Assembly (NCBI RefSeq): GCF_038396755.1
Contig: NZ_CP149822.1
Span: 2,790,001 to 2,854,000 of the forward strand
From: Chitinophaga pollutisoli
GTDB taxonomy: Bacteria > Bacteroidota > Bacteroidia > Chitinophagales > Chitinophagaceae
Direction of reading: 5' to 3'
Length of the DNA: 64,000 nucleotides
Below, in pieces: positions 1 to 10,289 of the stretch. The stretch's first letter is position 1. Each line of letters begins with the position of its first letter. The translations under genes were made by a program, and so were the position numbers. The notes under the pieces were generated by a model that had not been told where the DNA came from, did no database searches, and worked only from the letters and a program-made list of their open reading frames with translations.

Positions 1-1433
1 TACGACGTATGCCGCGCGATGGAATCCTTGATCCGCATCGATGTCATAATCCGCACGGGGTGGCAACGGAACTGTTCCGCGCAAACGGGAGCGCCCGTCA
101 TCGCCAGCAACCAGTTCACGCCCACGCTCCGCAAAAACGTACTCTTGCCGCTCATGTTCGAACCGGTGATAATATGGCATTGTTCCTGCGCGTCTATCTT
201 CCAGTCGTTCTTTACACATTCACTTTCCGGAATCAGCGGATGCCCGATCCGCCTGCCGCCGGTGCCACTCATCCCCCCACCTACTTCCGGGTAGATGTAT
301 TCCGGATGATTGAACGCGAACGTCGACAAGCTGTTGGCCGTTTCCATCAGCGCTATCGCCTCCAGCCACTCGTCCATATCCCCGCGGTGCTTCTCTTTCC
401 AGCGCTCCAGCTTAAAAATGCAATGGATATCGTAGAGCATGAGCGAATTCAACACGATCCCCACCAGCAGGTTCATCCGCTGATCCAGCAGGTTGCTGAC
501 CCGCGCGAGGGCATGCAACGAACGGTCCGCTTCCGCAGCCGTGCGCTTCCGCGCTTCCAGCCAGGGCACCCCTTTCCAGTCCTCCGCACCGATCATCCGC
601 AGCAACACCGCGAATTTCCCCAACACCTTTTCTTTATTCGACAACAGCACATGCTGGCCATTCACCTTTTTCACGTTCAACAACAGGATCCCCCAGTTCA
701 CGAACAGCATCAGCATCATCCAGACGAACACACCCGTTACCGCGTAATAAACAATGCCCGCCAGCACCAGCGCCGGCATCACGTACGCGGCGATCAATAA
801 TCCCTTCTTGTGCAAAAACTCCATGGGAGCCGATTTCCACAACCGGATCTCATGCATGTCGTGCGCCGTCTCGTTCGCCAGCTGCGCATGCGCCGCAAAA
901 TTCTGCCGGAATTCTATCCGCTGACTCAATTCCCGCACCGCTCCCTGCATCTCCCGGATCGCCGCATCCGACTGCAACGGCGCCTTCAACCAGGCTGCCA
1001 GCCGGCTCCTGCCCGTCAACGTCCCGGTCCGGTTGATGTGCTGGTACAACGAAGAAGGCCCAAACACATCCAGGTCGCCCGAGAAATCGTGCTGGTCGTC
1101 GATAAAATCCTCCCCGTCTTCGAAATCCGCGCCCTTCCCAGTCGCCAGTTTCCATTCTTTTTCGTTCAGTGACAGCAGCGCGCGGTACAGCGCCTGTTTG
1201 TCCTTAGCCCGCTGGTATTGTACCAGTGAAGCCACGAACCCCGCTACCATACCCCCCATCGCCAACAGCCACACAATAGCGAAAGCAGTGGAAAAATATT
1301 GATAGCCAAAGAAAGCGATCGCCAGGAAACATAATAAGCGCACCAGGCCGAGGCGCTTCAGCCTCCCCTCGGTGGCATCCAGTAAGCGGCGGAATCCGTC
1401 GATGCGTTGTTGATAAGTTTGCGCGGTTTGCAT
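1..1433 (-). CDS. MutS-like membrane ATPase (C-terminus beyond window)
   Basis: A MutS family ATPase of the membrane-anchored kind found in Bacteroidota, not the mismatch-repair MutS itself. Two hydrophobic stretches lie near the N-terminus (about residues 30-75) and another pair near residues 210-245. The C-terminal half carries the Walker A motif ITGSNMSGKSTFLR at about residue 420, followed by the helix typical of the family (RIKDSIARHTS). The protein begins at the ATG at 1433 and runs off the left edge, so the Walker B part is not visible. It has no mismatch-recognition domain. The role is unknown: the family is usually annotated only as DNA mismatch repair protein MutS. The start lies just past the icmF terminator, so it probably has its own promoter or depends on read-through. 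Confidence 0.85.
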   Translation of the reverse strand, partial: MQTAQTYQQRIDGFRRLLDATEGRLKRLGLVRLLCFLAIAFFGYQYFSTAFAIVWLLAMGGMVAGFVASLVQYQRAKDKQALYRALLSLNEKEWKLATGKGADFEDGEDFIDDQHDFSGDLDVFGPSSLYQHINRTGTLTGRSRLAAWLKAPLQSDAAIREMQGAVRELSQRIEFRQNFAAHAQLANETAHDMHEIRLWKSAPMEFLHKKGLLIAAYVMPALVLAGIVYYAVTGVFVWMMLMLFVNWGILLLNVKKVNGQHVLLSNKEKVLGKFAVLLRMIGAEDWKGVPWLEARKRTAAEADRSLHALARVSNLLDQRMNLLVGIVLNSLMLYDIHCIFKLERWKEKHRGDMDEWLEAIALMETANSLSTFAFNHPEYIYPEVGGGMSGTGGRRIGHPLIPESECVKNDWKIDAQEQCHIITGSNMSGKSTFLRSVGVNWLLAMTGAPVCAEQFRCHPVRIMTSMRIKDSIARHTS

Positions 1434-1457
1434 GGCCTGAAATTAATCATTCTGCAT

Positions 1458-1489
1458 AAAAAAACCGGACGGCAAACGACCGTCCGGTT
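1458..1489 (-). terminator. Intrinsic terminator of icmF
   Basis: A perfect 10-bp stem (AACCGGACGG / CCGTCCGGTT) with a 7-nt loop is followed on the minus strand by seven T. It sits 24 bases after the icmF stop codon. Confidence 0.85.
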
Positions 1490-1513
1490 AATATCCGGTA
1501 TGAAATGTTCAGA

Positions 1514-4500
1514 TTACATATTCCTGCGGTATTGTCCGCCCACTTCGTACAGCGCATGCGTGATCTGCCCGAGGGAGCAGTATTTCACCGTTTCCATGAG
1601 CTGCCCGAAAAGATTACCGTTCTGCACCGCTACTTCCTGCAGCTTCTTCAACTGCGCTTCACTGTCGGCCGCATGCCTTTCCTGGAACGCGTTGAGCGCG
1701 GTGATCTGGTATTCTTTTTCTTCCGTGGTAGACCGGATCACTTCCGCGGGGACGATCGTCGGCGAACCGTTTTTATTGAGGAAAGTATTTACGCCGATGA
1801 TGGGGAACTCTCCGGAATGTTTCAGCGATTCGTAGTACAGGCTTTCTTCCTGAATCTTATTCCGCTGGTACATCCTTTCCATCGCGCCGAGTACGCCGCC
1901 ACGTTCGGTAATGCGGTTAAATTCCGCCAGCACGGCCTCTTCCACGAGGTCTGTCAGCTCTTCCACAAAGAAACTGCCCTGGTTGGGGTTTTCATTCTTC
2001 GCCGTTCCCAGTTCGCGGTTGATGATCAGCTGGATGGCCATCGCACGGCGCACGCTTTCTTCGGTGGGCGTGGTGATAGCTTCGTCGTAGGCGTTGGTAT
2101 GAAGGGAGTTGCAGTTGTCATAAATCGCGTACAGCGCCTGCAGCGTGGTGCGGATGTCGTTGAAGTCGATCTCCTGTGCGTGGAGGCTGCGCCCCGACGT
2201 TTGGATGTGATATTTCAGTTTCTGCGAACGGTCGTTTCCTTTATACTTGTATTTAATAGCTTTCGCCCAGATGCGGCGGGCTACACGGCCGATCACGGCG
2301 TATTCGGGATCCATGCCGTTGCTGAAGAAGAAGGAAAGGTTGGGCGCGAAATCGTCGATGTTCATGCCCCGGCTCAGGTAATATTCCACATACGTGAAAC
2401 CGTTCGCGAGCGTGAATGCGAGCTGCGTGATCGGGTTGGCGCCGGCTTCCGCGATATGGTACCCGGAAATGCTCACCGAATAGAAGTTGCGGACCTTCTC
2501 CCGGATGAAATACTCCTGCACGTCGCCCATGAGCTTCAGCGCGAATTCGGTAGAGAAGATGCAGGTGTTCTGCGCCTGGTCTTCTTTCAGGATATCGGCC
2601 TGCACGGTACCGCGTACCGTACTAAGCGCATACGCCCTGATCTTCGCATATACTTCCGGCTCCAGCACGTCGCTCCCGGAAAGCCCCAGTAACCGCAATC
2701 CCAGGCCGTTATTGCCGTGCGGCAGACCGCCATTGTACTGCGGCAGCGGATGGTCTTTGAATTTCTTTTTGATGATGGCTTCCACCTTGCTTTCCAGCCC
2801 TTCCTTCGCAATGTATTTCTCGCATTCCTGGTCAATGGCGGCGTTCATGAAAAATGCCAGCAGGATCGGGGCCGGACCATTGATCGTCATCGACACCGAT
2901 GTTTTCGGATCGCAGAGATCGAAACCGGAATAGAGTTTCTTGGCATCGTCGACCGTAGCGATGCTCACGCCACTGTTGCCGATCTTTCCATATATGTCCG
3001 GACGGTAAGCCGGATCTTCGCCATATAAGGTAACACTGTCGAACGCGGTGGACAAACGTTTGGCCGGCTGGTCCACGGAAACGTAGTGAAACCTTTTGTT
3101 GGTGCGCTCCGGACCGCCTTCTCCGGCAAACATCCGCGTGGGATCTTCGCCTTCGCGCTTGAGCGGGAATACGCCCGCGGCATATGGGAATTCACCGGGG
3201 AGATTTTCGGTGAGTTGCCAGCGGAGGATATCGCCCCAGTCTTTGTAATTCGGCAGCGACACTTTCGGCACGCGGGTGTGGGAAAGGCTTTCGCTGAACA
3301 AAGGCAGTTTGATGATTTTATCCCGCACCTGGAATTCATAGTAATCGGCTTTGAATTTCGCCACCAGCGCAGACCAACCGTCGATCAGCGCTTTGCATTC
3401 CGGCGCGATCTTCTCCTGTACCTGCTCGCTGATTTCTTCCAGTTCGGCGGCATGCTTAAGTCCGGGTGTTTGGAGGACGCCGCTGAGCTGGTACCACTGC
3501 GTGGCGAGCGCGCATTGTTCCTGCACCCACTGGTTGTATTCGCCGTTGGCCGTTGCGATTTCCGACAGGTAGCGGACGCGGGCGGGCGGGATGATGAGGG
3601 ATTTGGTAGAAGTGGCGGTAACGGGCTTGTCTGGCCGGTCGTCCCCGAAATGCGTGTCGGTTTTTTCCGCGATGCGGTGCATGAGGCGGCCGAACAGCTG
3701 GTTCACGCCGGGGTCGTTGAATTGCGAAGCAATGGTGCCTACCACGGGCAGGTCATCGTCTTTCGCGTCCCAGAGGTTGTTGTTGCGTTTATATTGCTTG
3801 CGCACGTCGTGCAGGGCATCGAGCGCGCCGGCTTTATCGAATTTGTTGATGGCGATGAGATCGGCGTAATCCAGCATGTTGATTTTCTCCAGCTGGGAAG
3901 CCGCGCCATATTCGGGCGTCATCACGTAGAGGGCCACATCACAGTAATCCACGATGGCGGTATCGCTCTGGCCGATGCCGGAGGTTTCGAGGATGATGAA
4001 ATCGAAAGCCGCGGCTTTGCAGATATCGATCGCTTCCTGGATATGCAGGCTGATGGCTTTGTCGCTTTCGCGCGTGGCGAGCGAGCGCATGTAAGCGCGG
4101 GGGTGCTGGATGGAGTTCATCCGGATGCGGTCGCCCAGAAGCGCGCCGCCGGTTTTCTTTTTGGAGGGGTCTACGGAGATGACGGCAATGGTTTTGTCGG
4201 TGTAGGTCCGCAGGAAGCGGCGCACCAGTTCGTCCGTTACGCTGGATTTGCCCGCGCCGCCTGTACCGGTGATCCCGAGCACGGGGGCTTTGCGGGAAGC
4301 CAGGATCTTCAGGTCTTCCTGCTGGCCGTTCAGCGCGAAGTTTTCCGCGTAGGTAATGGCTTTTGCAATTTCGGGAGCATCGTACTGCGTGAGTTTCGCA
4401 CCGTCCAGCTTCCATTCGCCGTTTTTCACCGTTTCATAATCACATTGCCGGATCACGTCTTCGATCATACCGGTGAGGCCGAACTTCCGGCCGTCGTCGG

Positions 4501-4858
4501 GACTATAAATCCTGGCGATGCCGTAAGCATGGAGCTCTTCGATTTCGGACGGGAGGATGGTTCCGCCGCCGCCGCCGAAAATGCGGATATGGCCGCAGCC
4601 TTTTTCCTTCAGCAGGTCGTACATGTACTTGAAAAACTCGATGTGCCCGCCCTGGTAGGAGGTCACCGCGATGCCCTGCGCATCTTCCTGGATGGCGCAG
4701 TCTACGATTTCGGCTGCGGATCGGTTATGCCCGAGGTGGATCACTTCGGCGCCGGTGCTTTGCATGATGCGGCGCATAATGTTGATGGCCGCGTCGTGCC
4801 CGTCGAAAAGCGCCGCCGCGGTAACAATCCTGATTTTGTTGTTCGGTGTATAAGTCAT
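1514..4858 (-). CDS. icmF: Fused isobutyryl-CoA mutase IcmF
   Basis: A coenzyme-B12-dependent acyl-CoA mutase fused to its own G-protein chaperone. The order is: B12-binding domain with DGHD at about residues 19-22; a MeaB-like GTPase with P-loop [12 protein letters not shown] near residue 195; then a mutase barrel from about residue 540. Two residues separate it from methylmalonyl-CoA mutase: Phe in RMFAG (Tyr89 of the Propionibacterium enzyme) and Gln in EDQAQNT (Arg207). Both are the isobutyryl-CoA mutase choice. It therefore interconverts isobutyryl-CoA and n-butyryl-CoA (possibly also pivalyl/isovaleryl-CoA) with self-repair of the cofactor. The ATG at 4858 was chosen because the family begins just before the KIRIV strand; an ATG at 4912 would add 18 unconserved residues. 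About 1114 aa, normal for IcmF. Confidence 0.93.
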   Translation of the reverse strand: MTYTPNNKIRIVTAAALFDGHDAAINIMRRIMQSTGAEVIHLGHNRSAAEIVDCAIQEDAQGIAVTSYQGGHIEFFKYMYDLLKEKGCGHIRIFGGGGGTILPSEIEELHAYGIARIYSPDDGRKFGLTGMIEDVIRQCDYETVKNGEWKLDGAKLTQYDAPEIAKAITYAENFALNGQQEDLKILASRKAPVLGITGTGGAGKSSVTDELVRRFLRTYTDKTIAVISVDPSKKKTGGALLGDRIRMNSIQHPRAYMRSLATRESDKAISLHIQEAIDICKAAAFDFIILETSGIGQSDTAIVDYCDVALYVMTPEYGAASQLEKINMLDYADLIAINKFDKAGALDALHDVRKQYKRNNNLWDAKDDDLPVVGTIASQFNDPGVNQLFGRLMHRIAEKTDTHFGDDRPDKPVTATSTKSLIIPPARVRYLSEIATANGEYNQWVQEQCALATQWYQLSGVLQTPGLKHAAELEEISEQVQEKIAPECKALIDGWSALVAKFKADYYEFQVRDKIIKLPLFSESLSHTRVPKVSLPNYKDWGDILRWQLTENLPGEFPYAAGVFPLKREGEDPTRMFAGEGGPERTNKRFHYVSVDQPAKRLSTAFDSVTLYGEDPAYRPDIYGKIGNSGVSIATVDDAKKLYSGFDLCDPKTSVSMTINGPAPILLAFFMNAAIDQECEKYIAKEGLESKVEAIIKKKFKDHPLPQYNGGLPHGNNGLGLRLLGLSGSDVLEPEVYAKIRAYALSTVRGTVQADILKEDQAQNTCIFSTEFALKLMGDVQEYFIREKVRNFYSVSISGYHIAEAGANPITQLAFTLANGFTYVEYYLSRGMNIDDFAPNLSFFFSNGMDPEYAVIGRVARRIWAKAIKYKYKGNDRSQKLKYHIQTSGRSLHAQEIDFNDIRTTLQALYAIYDNCNSLHTNAYDEAITTPTEESVRRAMAIQLIINRELGTAKNENPNQGSFFVEELTDLVEEAVLAEFNRITERGGVLGAMERMYQRNKIQEESLYYESLKHSGEFPIIGVNTFLNKNGSPTIVPAEVIRSTTEEKEYQITALNAFQERHAADSEAQLKKLQEVAVQNGNLFGQLMETVKYCSLGQITHALYEVGGQYRRNM

Positions 4859-5173
4859 GTTTGACAATGCTTCTTGTGCCCGGCACACCATCGTTCCGGA
4901 GGAAACATGCAAGTTACGAAAATAGCCGTTGAGGCTGCGGCGCAGAAGGAATTTGGAACATTGCGCAGCAGATCATCCATTCATTAAAAATTATTCAACT
5001 GCAACCGCTTGCCGATGAAAATTTTCCTGAAAATGATAGCCGCCGCCGAAATCCCGCAGCGAAACCGGGAAGGGGCGCCGCATGTCTTCAACGCATCTTC
5101 GACCCGGCCGGAAACGGGTAATATTGTATTATCCCGAGGTGCATTACTGTATATGAACTAAAGGGTAAAGGAA

Positions 5174-5283
5174 GGTTTAAAGCATATCAAAAGTATATTA
5201 AAGGTATATAGCGCCATATCTGTACTGCGTTTTATCCCTTTTATATGCCTGCAGTATACCTTCTTTTGATATATAGCAACCTT
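5174..5283. repeat. Imperfect inverted repeat upstream of icmF
   Basis: The left arm (5174-5208) contains AAGGTTTAAAGCATATCAAAAG, broken by gaps from AGGTATA. The right arm (5255-5283), read on the minus strand, contains GGTATA-like and ATATCAAAAG blocks in matching order, followed by AAGGTTG. The arms share ATATCAAAAG and AGGTATA at similar spacing. It could be an operator pair for the neighbouring regulator or a structured leader; the sequence does not decide. Confidence 0.45.
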
Positions 5284-5337
5284 AGGGTAATACTAAATTA
5301 AGCGCTAGTGCCGGCAGGCTTTCCGACGTCAAAGGAA

Positions 5338-5365
5338 ACAGGCTGTCCGGGATGGAACAGCCTGT
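5338..5365. repeat. 9-bp perfect inverted repeat
   Basis: ACAGGCTGT and ACAGCCTGT are separated by 10 bases. No T-run follows on the plus strand; on the minus strand TTTCCTTT follows, so a weak minus-strand terminator is possible. Confidence 0.5.
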
Positions 5366-5369
5366 ATTA

Positions 5370-5513
5370 ATGAAAGACATATTTGTCCTGCATCACAACG
5401 TGGAATTTGATAAAATGCAATATAAAAGAGATGATAAAAACGCCCGTGAAGGACGATCAATGGCATATATGGCTTTCGCTTCGGGTTCTCCTGAAATATC
5501 GTCTGTTGATTAA
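5370..5513 (+). CDS. Possible small ORF, 47 aa
   Basis: An ATG 4 bases after the hairpin opens a 47-residue frame beginning MKDIFVLHHNVEFDK and ending SPEISSVD. It is hydrophilic, with no signal or membrane segment and no family that I recognise. Codon use is AT-rich compared with the neighbours. It may be chance or the remnant of a larger gene. Confidence 0.15.
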   Translation: MKDIFVLHHNVEFDKMQYKRDDKNAREGRSMAYMAFASGSPEISSVD

Positions 5514-5746
5514 ATCGACTGGACTAGATTTGGTTTCTGGCTACGATGCATACCCCCTGTTTTTACAGTGTGTATATCGTACACAATCTTAATTAAAACT
5601 TTGTTAAAAAACAATTTTTTCGACCGAATTCTGAAAATTATATACATTCCTGCGGCCCTTACTGGCAAAGGAAGCCCATCTTCAAACCCTTTATAGCAAA
5701 GGATTTGAGCTGCCTGAAAAAAATAATAAAAAAGGTTAAAATCCTA

Positions 5747-6451
5747 TCAAAAGCCGAGGCTTTTCTTGTGCTGCAGATTGTACTTGTCGTGATTGAACTT
5801 GTAAAGCCTCGCCGGGCGGTGGCGCACGTCTTTCTCCTCCTCGTTCAGGTCTACCAGGTAATCCATTGCGAAGAACTTTTTCCGGAAGTTCCTGCGGTCC
5901 AGTTTCACGTCCAGGATGGCTTCGTAGAGGTTCTGAAGGTCGCGCAGGGAGAATTTCCGGGGTAGCAGGTTGAAGCCAACCGGCTGATCGATCACCTTGG
6001 CCTGGAGGCGCTGGTAACAGGTATCGAGGATGTTGCGGTGGTCGAATGCCATGTCGGTAATGTCTTTCACGGCATGCCAGTGCAATTCGTTGTCCTGTGT
6101 CTTGAGCTTGGCATGTTGGATGTTGACGAGCGAGTAAAAAGCGATCGTCACCACGCGGCCGGCAGGGTGCCGGTTGATACCGCCGAAAGCCTGCACCTGT
6201 TCCATAAATACATCTTCCAGCCCGGTACGCTCCCGCAACACGCGATACGCGGCCGTTTCCAGGTCTTCGTCGGGATGTACGATATCGCCCAGCAGGGAAG
6301 GCTGGCCTTTGTACTCTTTCAGATCTGATTCAATCAGCAATACTTTCAGCTCGTTTTCGTCGAAACCGAAGATGACGCAATCGACGGATATCGCGGCCAT
6401 AAAGTAATCCCTGATCTCGATGCGGTGGGTGTTGATGTTTTTGGTGTGCAT
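5747..6451 (-). CDS. Nudix-domain transcriptional regulator (NrtR/AraR-like)
   Basis: A two-domain regulator: an N-terminal Nudix fold (about residues 15-150) and a C-terminal winged helix with the family signature SLRDLQNLYEAIL and LDRRNFRKKFF. The Nudix box is degenerate. The pattern G-x5-E-x7-RE-x2-EE-x-G reads RVLRERTGL, so two catalytic Glu positions are Val and Arg. Hydrolysis is therefore unlikely, and the domain should act as an effector sensor, as in Bacteroides AraR. The effector is unknown. The start at 6451 was chosen because MHTKNINTHRIEIRDYF is the usual N-terminus; 15 further residues could be added from 6496. The gene lies between the amidohydrolase and icmF, all on the minus strand. 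Confidence 0.88.
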   Translation of the reverse strand: MHTKNINTHRIEIRDYFMAAISVDCVIFGFDENELKVLLIESDLKEYKGQPSLLGDIVHPDEDLETAAYRVLRERTGLEDVFMEQVQAFGGINRHPAGRVVTIAFYSLVNIQHAKLKTQDNELHWHAVKDITDMAFDHRNILDTCYQRLQAKVIDQPVGFNLLPRKFSLRDLQNLYEAILDVKLDRRNFRKKFFAMDYLVDLNEEEKDVRHRPARLYKFNHDKYNLQHKKSLGF

Positions 6452-6492
6452 ACTACATAATCGTGGAATAGTCAAAAATTGCGGCTTGGCGC

Positions 6493-8126
6493 TCAACGCG
6501 GCGCCTGATAACGTGGCTTACCATTGATAAAAGTAGCTAAAATCCTTGTAGCGAGAATCTTGTCTTCCGATGTTTTCATAATATCCTGGTTGAGGATAAC
6601 GAAGTCTGCGTCTTTCCCCGGCGCCAGAGTTCCCTTCCGCTCTTCTTCAAACGAGCCCTTCGCCGCCCAGAGCGTCATTCCCTTGAGCGCTTCCTGCCGG
6701 GTAAGCGCATTCTCCGCCTGGAATCCCCCGGCCGGATATCCCGCCGTATCCTTCCTGGCTACCGCCGCATAAAACGTCCGCAACGGATCGATATGCTCCA
6801 CCGGGAAGTCCGTCCCCAGCGGCATCCAACCCACCTGGCCCAACAATTCCTTGAACGCATAAGCATTCTTCACCCGCTTCGCGCCCAAACGCGCCTCGGC
6901 CCAGTACATATCCGAAGTGGCATGCGTCGGCTGAACGGAAGGGATAATACTGTAATCCCCAAACCAGCGCCGGTCCACCGAATCCACCACCTGTGCGTGC
7001 TCGATCCGCCAACGCCGGTCGTTGCGCCCCTTCAGCACGTTCGCATAAATCCGTAAAATCACTTTATTGGCAGAATCTCCGATCGCATGGGTACACATCT
7101 GGATATCCGACCCCGCCAGCAGCCCGGCCATCGCCGCGAAATAAACGGAGTCCTTCCGCAGGAAGCCCTTCCATCCCGCCCGGTCGGCGTAATCATGCTT
7201 CAGGCAAGCCCCCGGGAACCCAGCGCCCCGTCTCCAAAAAACTTCACGCTGCGCACGAGCAGGTTCTTCTTTTCGTACGGACCGTTCTTCAAAATCCAGT
7301 CTATATTTTCCTCCGAATCGCTCAACATCACGTTCATCTTCAACTGCAACCGGTTCGTCATCACGAGCCGTTCCAACAGGCGCATTTCTGCGAGCGACAT
7401 CCCGCAGTCCGTCAGGCTCGTAAGCCCCGCGGCCAGGCAGTGCTGTTCCGCCTTCACCAGCGATGCGATTACCGTTGCCGTATCCGCATCCGGGATCACC
7501 TTCGTAACGCCGGACATGGCATTGTCGATCAAAATCCCCGTCATTACGCCATTCCGTGTTTCCACCGATCCGCCGCCGTCGGTAGACGCGGGCGTGATAC
7601 CCGACAGTTTAATGGCGGCCTGGTTGACGATCGCGGCATGCCCGTCGATCCTTTCCAGGAATACCGGGCGATCGGGAAACATCCGGTCCAGGGCGGATTT
7701 ATCCGGATAGGCTTTGGTGGGCCAGTCATTCTGATCCCATCCCCGGCCGACGATCCAGCCCTGGGGATTTTTGGCGGCGAAGTCGCGCACCCGCGCCAGG
7801 GCCTCGTCCCAGCTTTTGGCGCCGGTCAGGTCCACCGTCCGCAATGCGGCGGCATAGCCCAGGAAATGGGCGTGTGCGTCGTTGAACCCGGGAACGATGG
7901 TAGCGCCCTGCGCGTCGTAATCTTCCTTTGCGGCGAAAGCTTCCGTCAATTCCTTATCCGTACCCGTAGCCACGATTTTACCATCGGTAATGGCCATCGC
8001 CTCCATCACGCGGAAACCGGTATCCACCGTATAGATAACGGCGTTACGGACGAGGAGGTCCGCCGGTCGTTTTTCTTTGCAGGCAAAAAGGATGAGGAGA
8101 AAGGCGGCAAGCCAGCTGTGTTTCAT
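6493..8126 (-). pseudogene. YtcJ-like amidohydrolase lipoprotein, reading frame interrupted
   Basis: A metal-dependent amidohydrolase of the YtcJ/composite-domain type, about 545 residues if restored. It begins with a lipoprotein signal peptide (LLILFACKEK, lipobox Cys). It then has the metal-binding HxH in PGFNDAHAHF and, in the second half, THAIGDSANK. The first frame stops at 7200 after GDGALGSRG. The rest continues in another frame. Adding one G to the five-G run at 7209-7213 restores SRGACLKHDYADRAG and a continuous protein. Either the gene is broken or the run is miscounted. The substrate cannot be read from sequence. It follows the Nudix regulator in the same direction. Confidence 0.85.
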
Positions 8127-8130
8127 GGTA

Positions 8131-8138
8131 CAAATTTA
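8131..8138 (-). promoter_or_regulatory. Possible -7 box of the amidohydrolase gene
   Basis: TAAATTTG (TAnnTTTG consensus) lies only 4 bases before the ATG, which would give a nearly leaderless transcript. No clear -33 TTTG is seen. Confidence 0.3.
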
Positions 8139-8198
8139 TACGCGCGTGGTAACTAAAGTTTAAATTTACGCCAGACTTTTGATTTATCCAGATACATC

Positions 8199-10289
8199 AT
8201 GTACGCCAAAGACATTGAAATTTCGCTCGCCCAAGAGGCGAAAGCGCTTCTGTCCGGTAAAACGGGCACTCCGCAGGAACTGGCCGATGCGTTGCGGCAG
8301 GTGATCCGCCATAGCGACTGGCGGTATTACGTGCAGGACGACCCCGTGCTGAGCGACCAGGAGTATGACGCGCTGTTTGCACAGCTGAAGCGGCTGGAAA
8401 TGGAGCACCCGGAGCTGCAAGCCCCTGATTCCCCTACGCAGCGCGTGGCGGCGGGGCTTACGAAAAACTTCCCCACGGTGCAGCACCTCGTTCCCATGCT
8501 GAGCCTCGAGAACTCTTACAACGCCGACGACCTTCGCGATTGGGACCGCAAGAACCGCGAGGCTTCCGGGCTGAGCGAGATCGAATATTGCGTGGAACCT
8601 AAGTTTGACGGGGCCAGCATTTCGCTGATTTATGAAAATGATCTGCTGGTGCGAGGCGCCACGCGTGGTGATGGCGTGCAGGGCGATGAGATCACGGTTA
8701 ACATCCGGCAGATCCGTTCCATCCCGCTGTCGGCCAACTTTGCCCGGTTCGGCATCCAGCAGATCGAGCTGCGGGGCGAAGTGCTCATCAATAAAAAAAC
8801 TTTCGCACGGCTGAACGAACAACGCGCCGCCGAAAACCTCCCGCCGCTGGCCAACCCGCGCAACGCCGCTTCCGGCTCACTGCGCATCGTGGACCCCGCG
8901 GAAGTGGCGAAACGCGGCCTGGAAGCGTTCCTCTATCATATGAGCTTCCATACGATGAACGACGGGATGGAAGAACCGCCTGCGATCCGGACGCACAGCA
9001 ATACGCTGGATATGCTCTGGCAACTCGGGTTCCGCAGTCCCGCGAAGGAAATGAAAGCCGTAAAGGGCATCGACGCCGTGATCGCTTACTGTGAGCAGTT
9101 CGAAGCCCACCGCGACGATCTTCCTTACGAGATCGACGGCATGGTGATCAAAGTGAACGATTACCAGTTGCAGGACAAGCTCGGCATGACGACGCACCAC
9201 CCGCGCTGGGCGATGGCCTTCAAGTTCAAGGCGCGCCAGGCTACCAGCATTCTCCGCGACGTGGAATTCCAGGTGGGCAGAACGGGTTCTATTACCCCTG
9301 TGGCCAAGATCGATCCGGTGCCCATTGGCGGCGTAACCGTAGCGTCCGTGAGTTTGTTCAATGAAGACGTGATCCGGGAAAAGGACTTAAAAATCGGCGA
9401 CCGGGTGCTGGTGGAAAGAGCGGGCGATGTGATCCCTTACATTGTAAAATCCGTAGCCGACCTCCGCGACGGCACGGAGAAAGATATTGTTTTTCCGAAG
9501 GAATGCCCCGTCTGCAAAGATCCTTTGTTCAAGCCGGAAGGCGAAAGCGTCTGGCGTTGCGTGAACATCAACTGCGAGGCGCAGGTGGTGGAAAGGATGA
9601 TCCATTTCGTGAGTAAAGACGCGATGGACATCCGCAGCCTGGGCGAAAGCAATGTCCGCAAGTTCTGGGGCCTTCAATTGCTGCGCGACGTGCCGGGCAT
9701 CTACACGCTCGATTTCGAAGCGGTGGGCAAGCTGGAAGGCTTCGGGCCGAAGTCGGTATCCAACCTCCGAACGGCCATCGAGGCGTCGCGGGCGCAGCCG
9801 TTGCACCGGCTGATCTTTGGGCTGGGAATCCGGTATGTGGGAGAAACCACGGCCAAAACCCTGGCCAACGCGGTGTCGCACCTGCTCGACCTGAAGGATT
9901 ATACGGAAGAGCAGCTCCTGGCGCTGGAAGACATCGGTCCGAAAGTAGCGGGCAGCGTCCGGCAGTTTTTCCTGAACGAGGATAACATCCATATGCTGCG
10001 AAAGCTCGAATCGCTGGGCCTGAACCTGCAAAGCAGCCGCGGGTCGCGGTCGGAAGAAGGTACCCTCAGCGGGCAAACCTTCCTGTTTACCGGTACGCTC
10101 CATAAATTGAAAAGAAGCGACGCCGAGGCGCTGGTGGAAGCGCAGGGCGGCAAGATCCTCAGCGGGGTGAGCAGCAAGCTCAACTACCTGATCGTGGGCG
10201 ACGACGCCGGCAGCAAACTGGAGAAAGCGAAAAAAATCAATACCGTTAAAATTCTGACGGAAGACGAATTCATCAAAATGCTGGAATAA
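8199..10289 (+). CDS. ligA: NAD-dependent DNA ligase LigA
   Basis: Seals nicks during replication and repair using NAD+. Visible in order: adenylation domain with the active-site Lys in EPKFDGAS (about residue 134); OB fold; a four-Cys zinc finger (CPVC ... CVNINC, about residues 436-460); helix-hairpin-helix repeats (GFGPKSV, DIGPKVAGSV); and a C-terminal BRCT domain (about 620-695) with GQTFLFTGTL. The length of 696 aa is normal. The stop overlaps the tadA start by one base (TAATG), so the two genes are translationally linked. Confidence 0.98.
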   Translation: MYAKDIEISLAQEAKALLSGKTGTPQELADALRQVIRHSDWRYYVQDDPVLSDQEYDALFAQLKRLEMEHPELQAPDSPTQRVAAGLTKNFPTVQHLVPMLSLENSYNADDLRDWDRKNREASGLSEIEYCVEPKFDGASISLIYENDLLVRGATRGDGVQGDEITVNIRQIRSIPLSANFARFGIQQIELRGEVLINKKTFARLNEQRAAENLPPLANPRNAASGSLRIVDPAEVAKRGLEAFLYHMSFHTMNDGMEEPPAIRTHSNTLDMLWQLGFRSPAKEMKAVKGIDAVIAYCEQFEAHRDDLPYEIDGMVIKVNDYQLQDKLGMTTHHPRWAMAFKFKARQATSILRDVEFQVGRTGSITPVAKIDPVPIGGVTVASVSLFNEDVIREKDLKIGDRVLVERAGDVIPYIVKSVADLRDGTEKDIVFPKECPVCKDPLFKPEGESVWRCVNINCEAQVVERMIHFVSKDAMDIRSLGESNVRKFWGLQLLRDVPGIYTLDFEAVGKLEGFGPKSVSNLRTAIEASRAQPLHRLIFGLGIRYVGETTAKTLANAVSHLLDLKDYTEEQLLALEDIGPKVAGSVRQFFLNEDNIHMLRKLESLGLNLQSSRGSRSEEGTLSGQTFLFTGTLHKLKRSDAEALVEAQGGKILSGVSSKLNYLIVGDDAGSKLEKAKKINTVKILTEDEFIKMLE

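Larger units (their letters stand above)
4859..5746. other. Long intergenic region between icmF and the Nudix regulator
   Basis: About 890 bases without a convincing gene. The part next to icmF is GC-rich. The stretch 5150-5290 is AT-rich and contains a long imperfect inverted repeat. A 9-bp perfect hairpin lies at 5338-5365, with a short open frame just after it on the plus strand. The left part must carry the icmF promoter (minus strand), but no clean TTTG/TAnnTTTG pair is obvious. Confidence 0.5.

Noticed and set aside
3086..4864. 592-codon open frame on the plus strand
   Set aside because: It lies wholly antisense to icmF, whose domains are unmistakable. Its protein is His/Phe/Gly-rich with no motif, the usual shadow of a GC-rich gene.
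5383..5592. 69-codon frame upstream of the Nudix regulator
   Set aside because: Its protein has no consistent composition and it overlaps another equally weak short frame.
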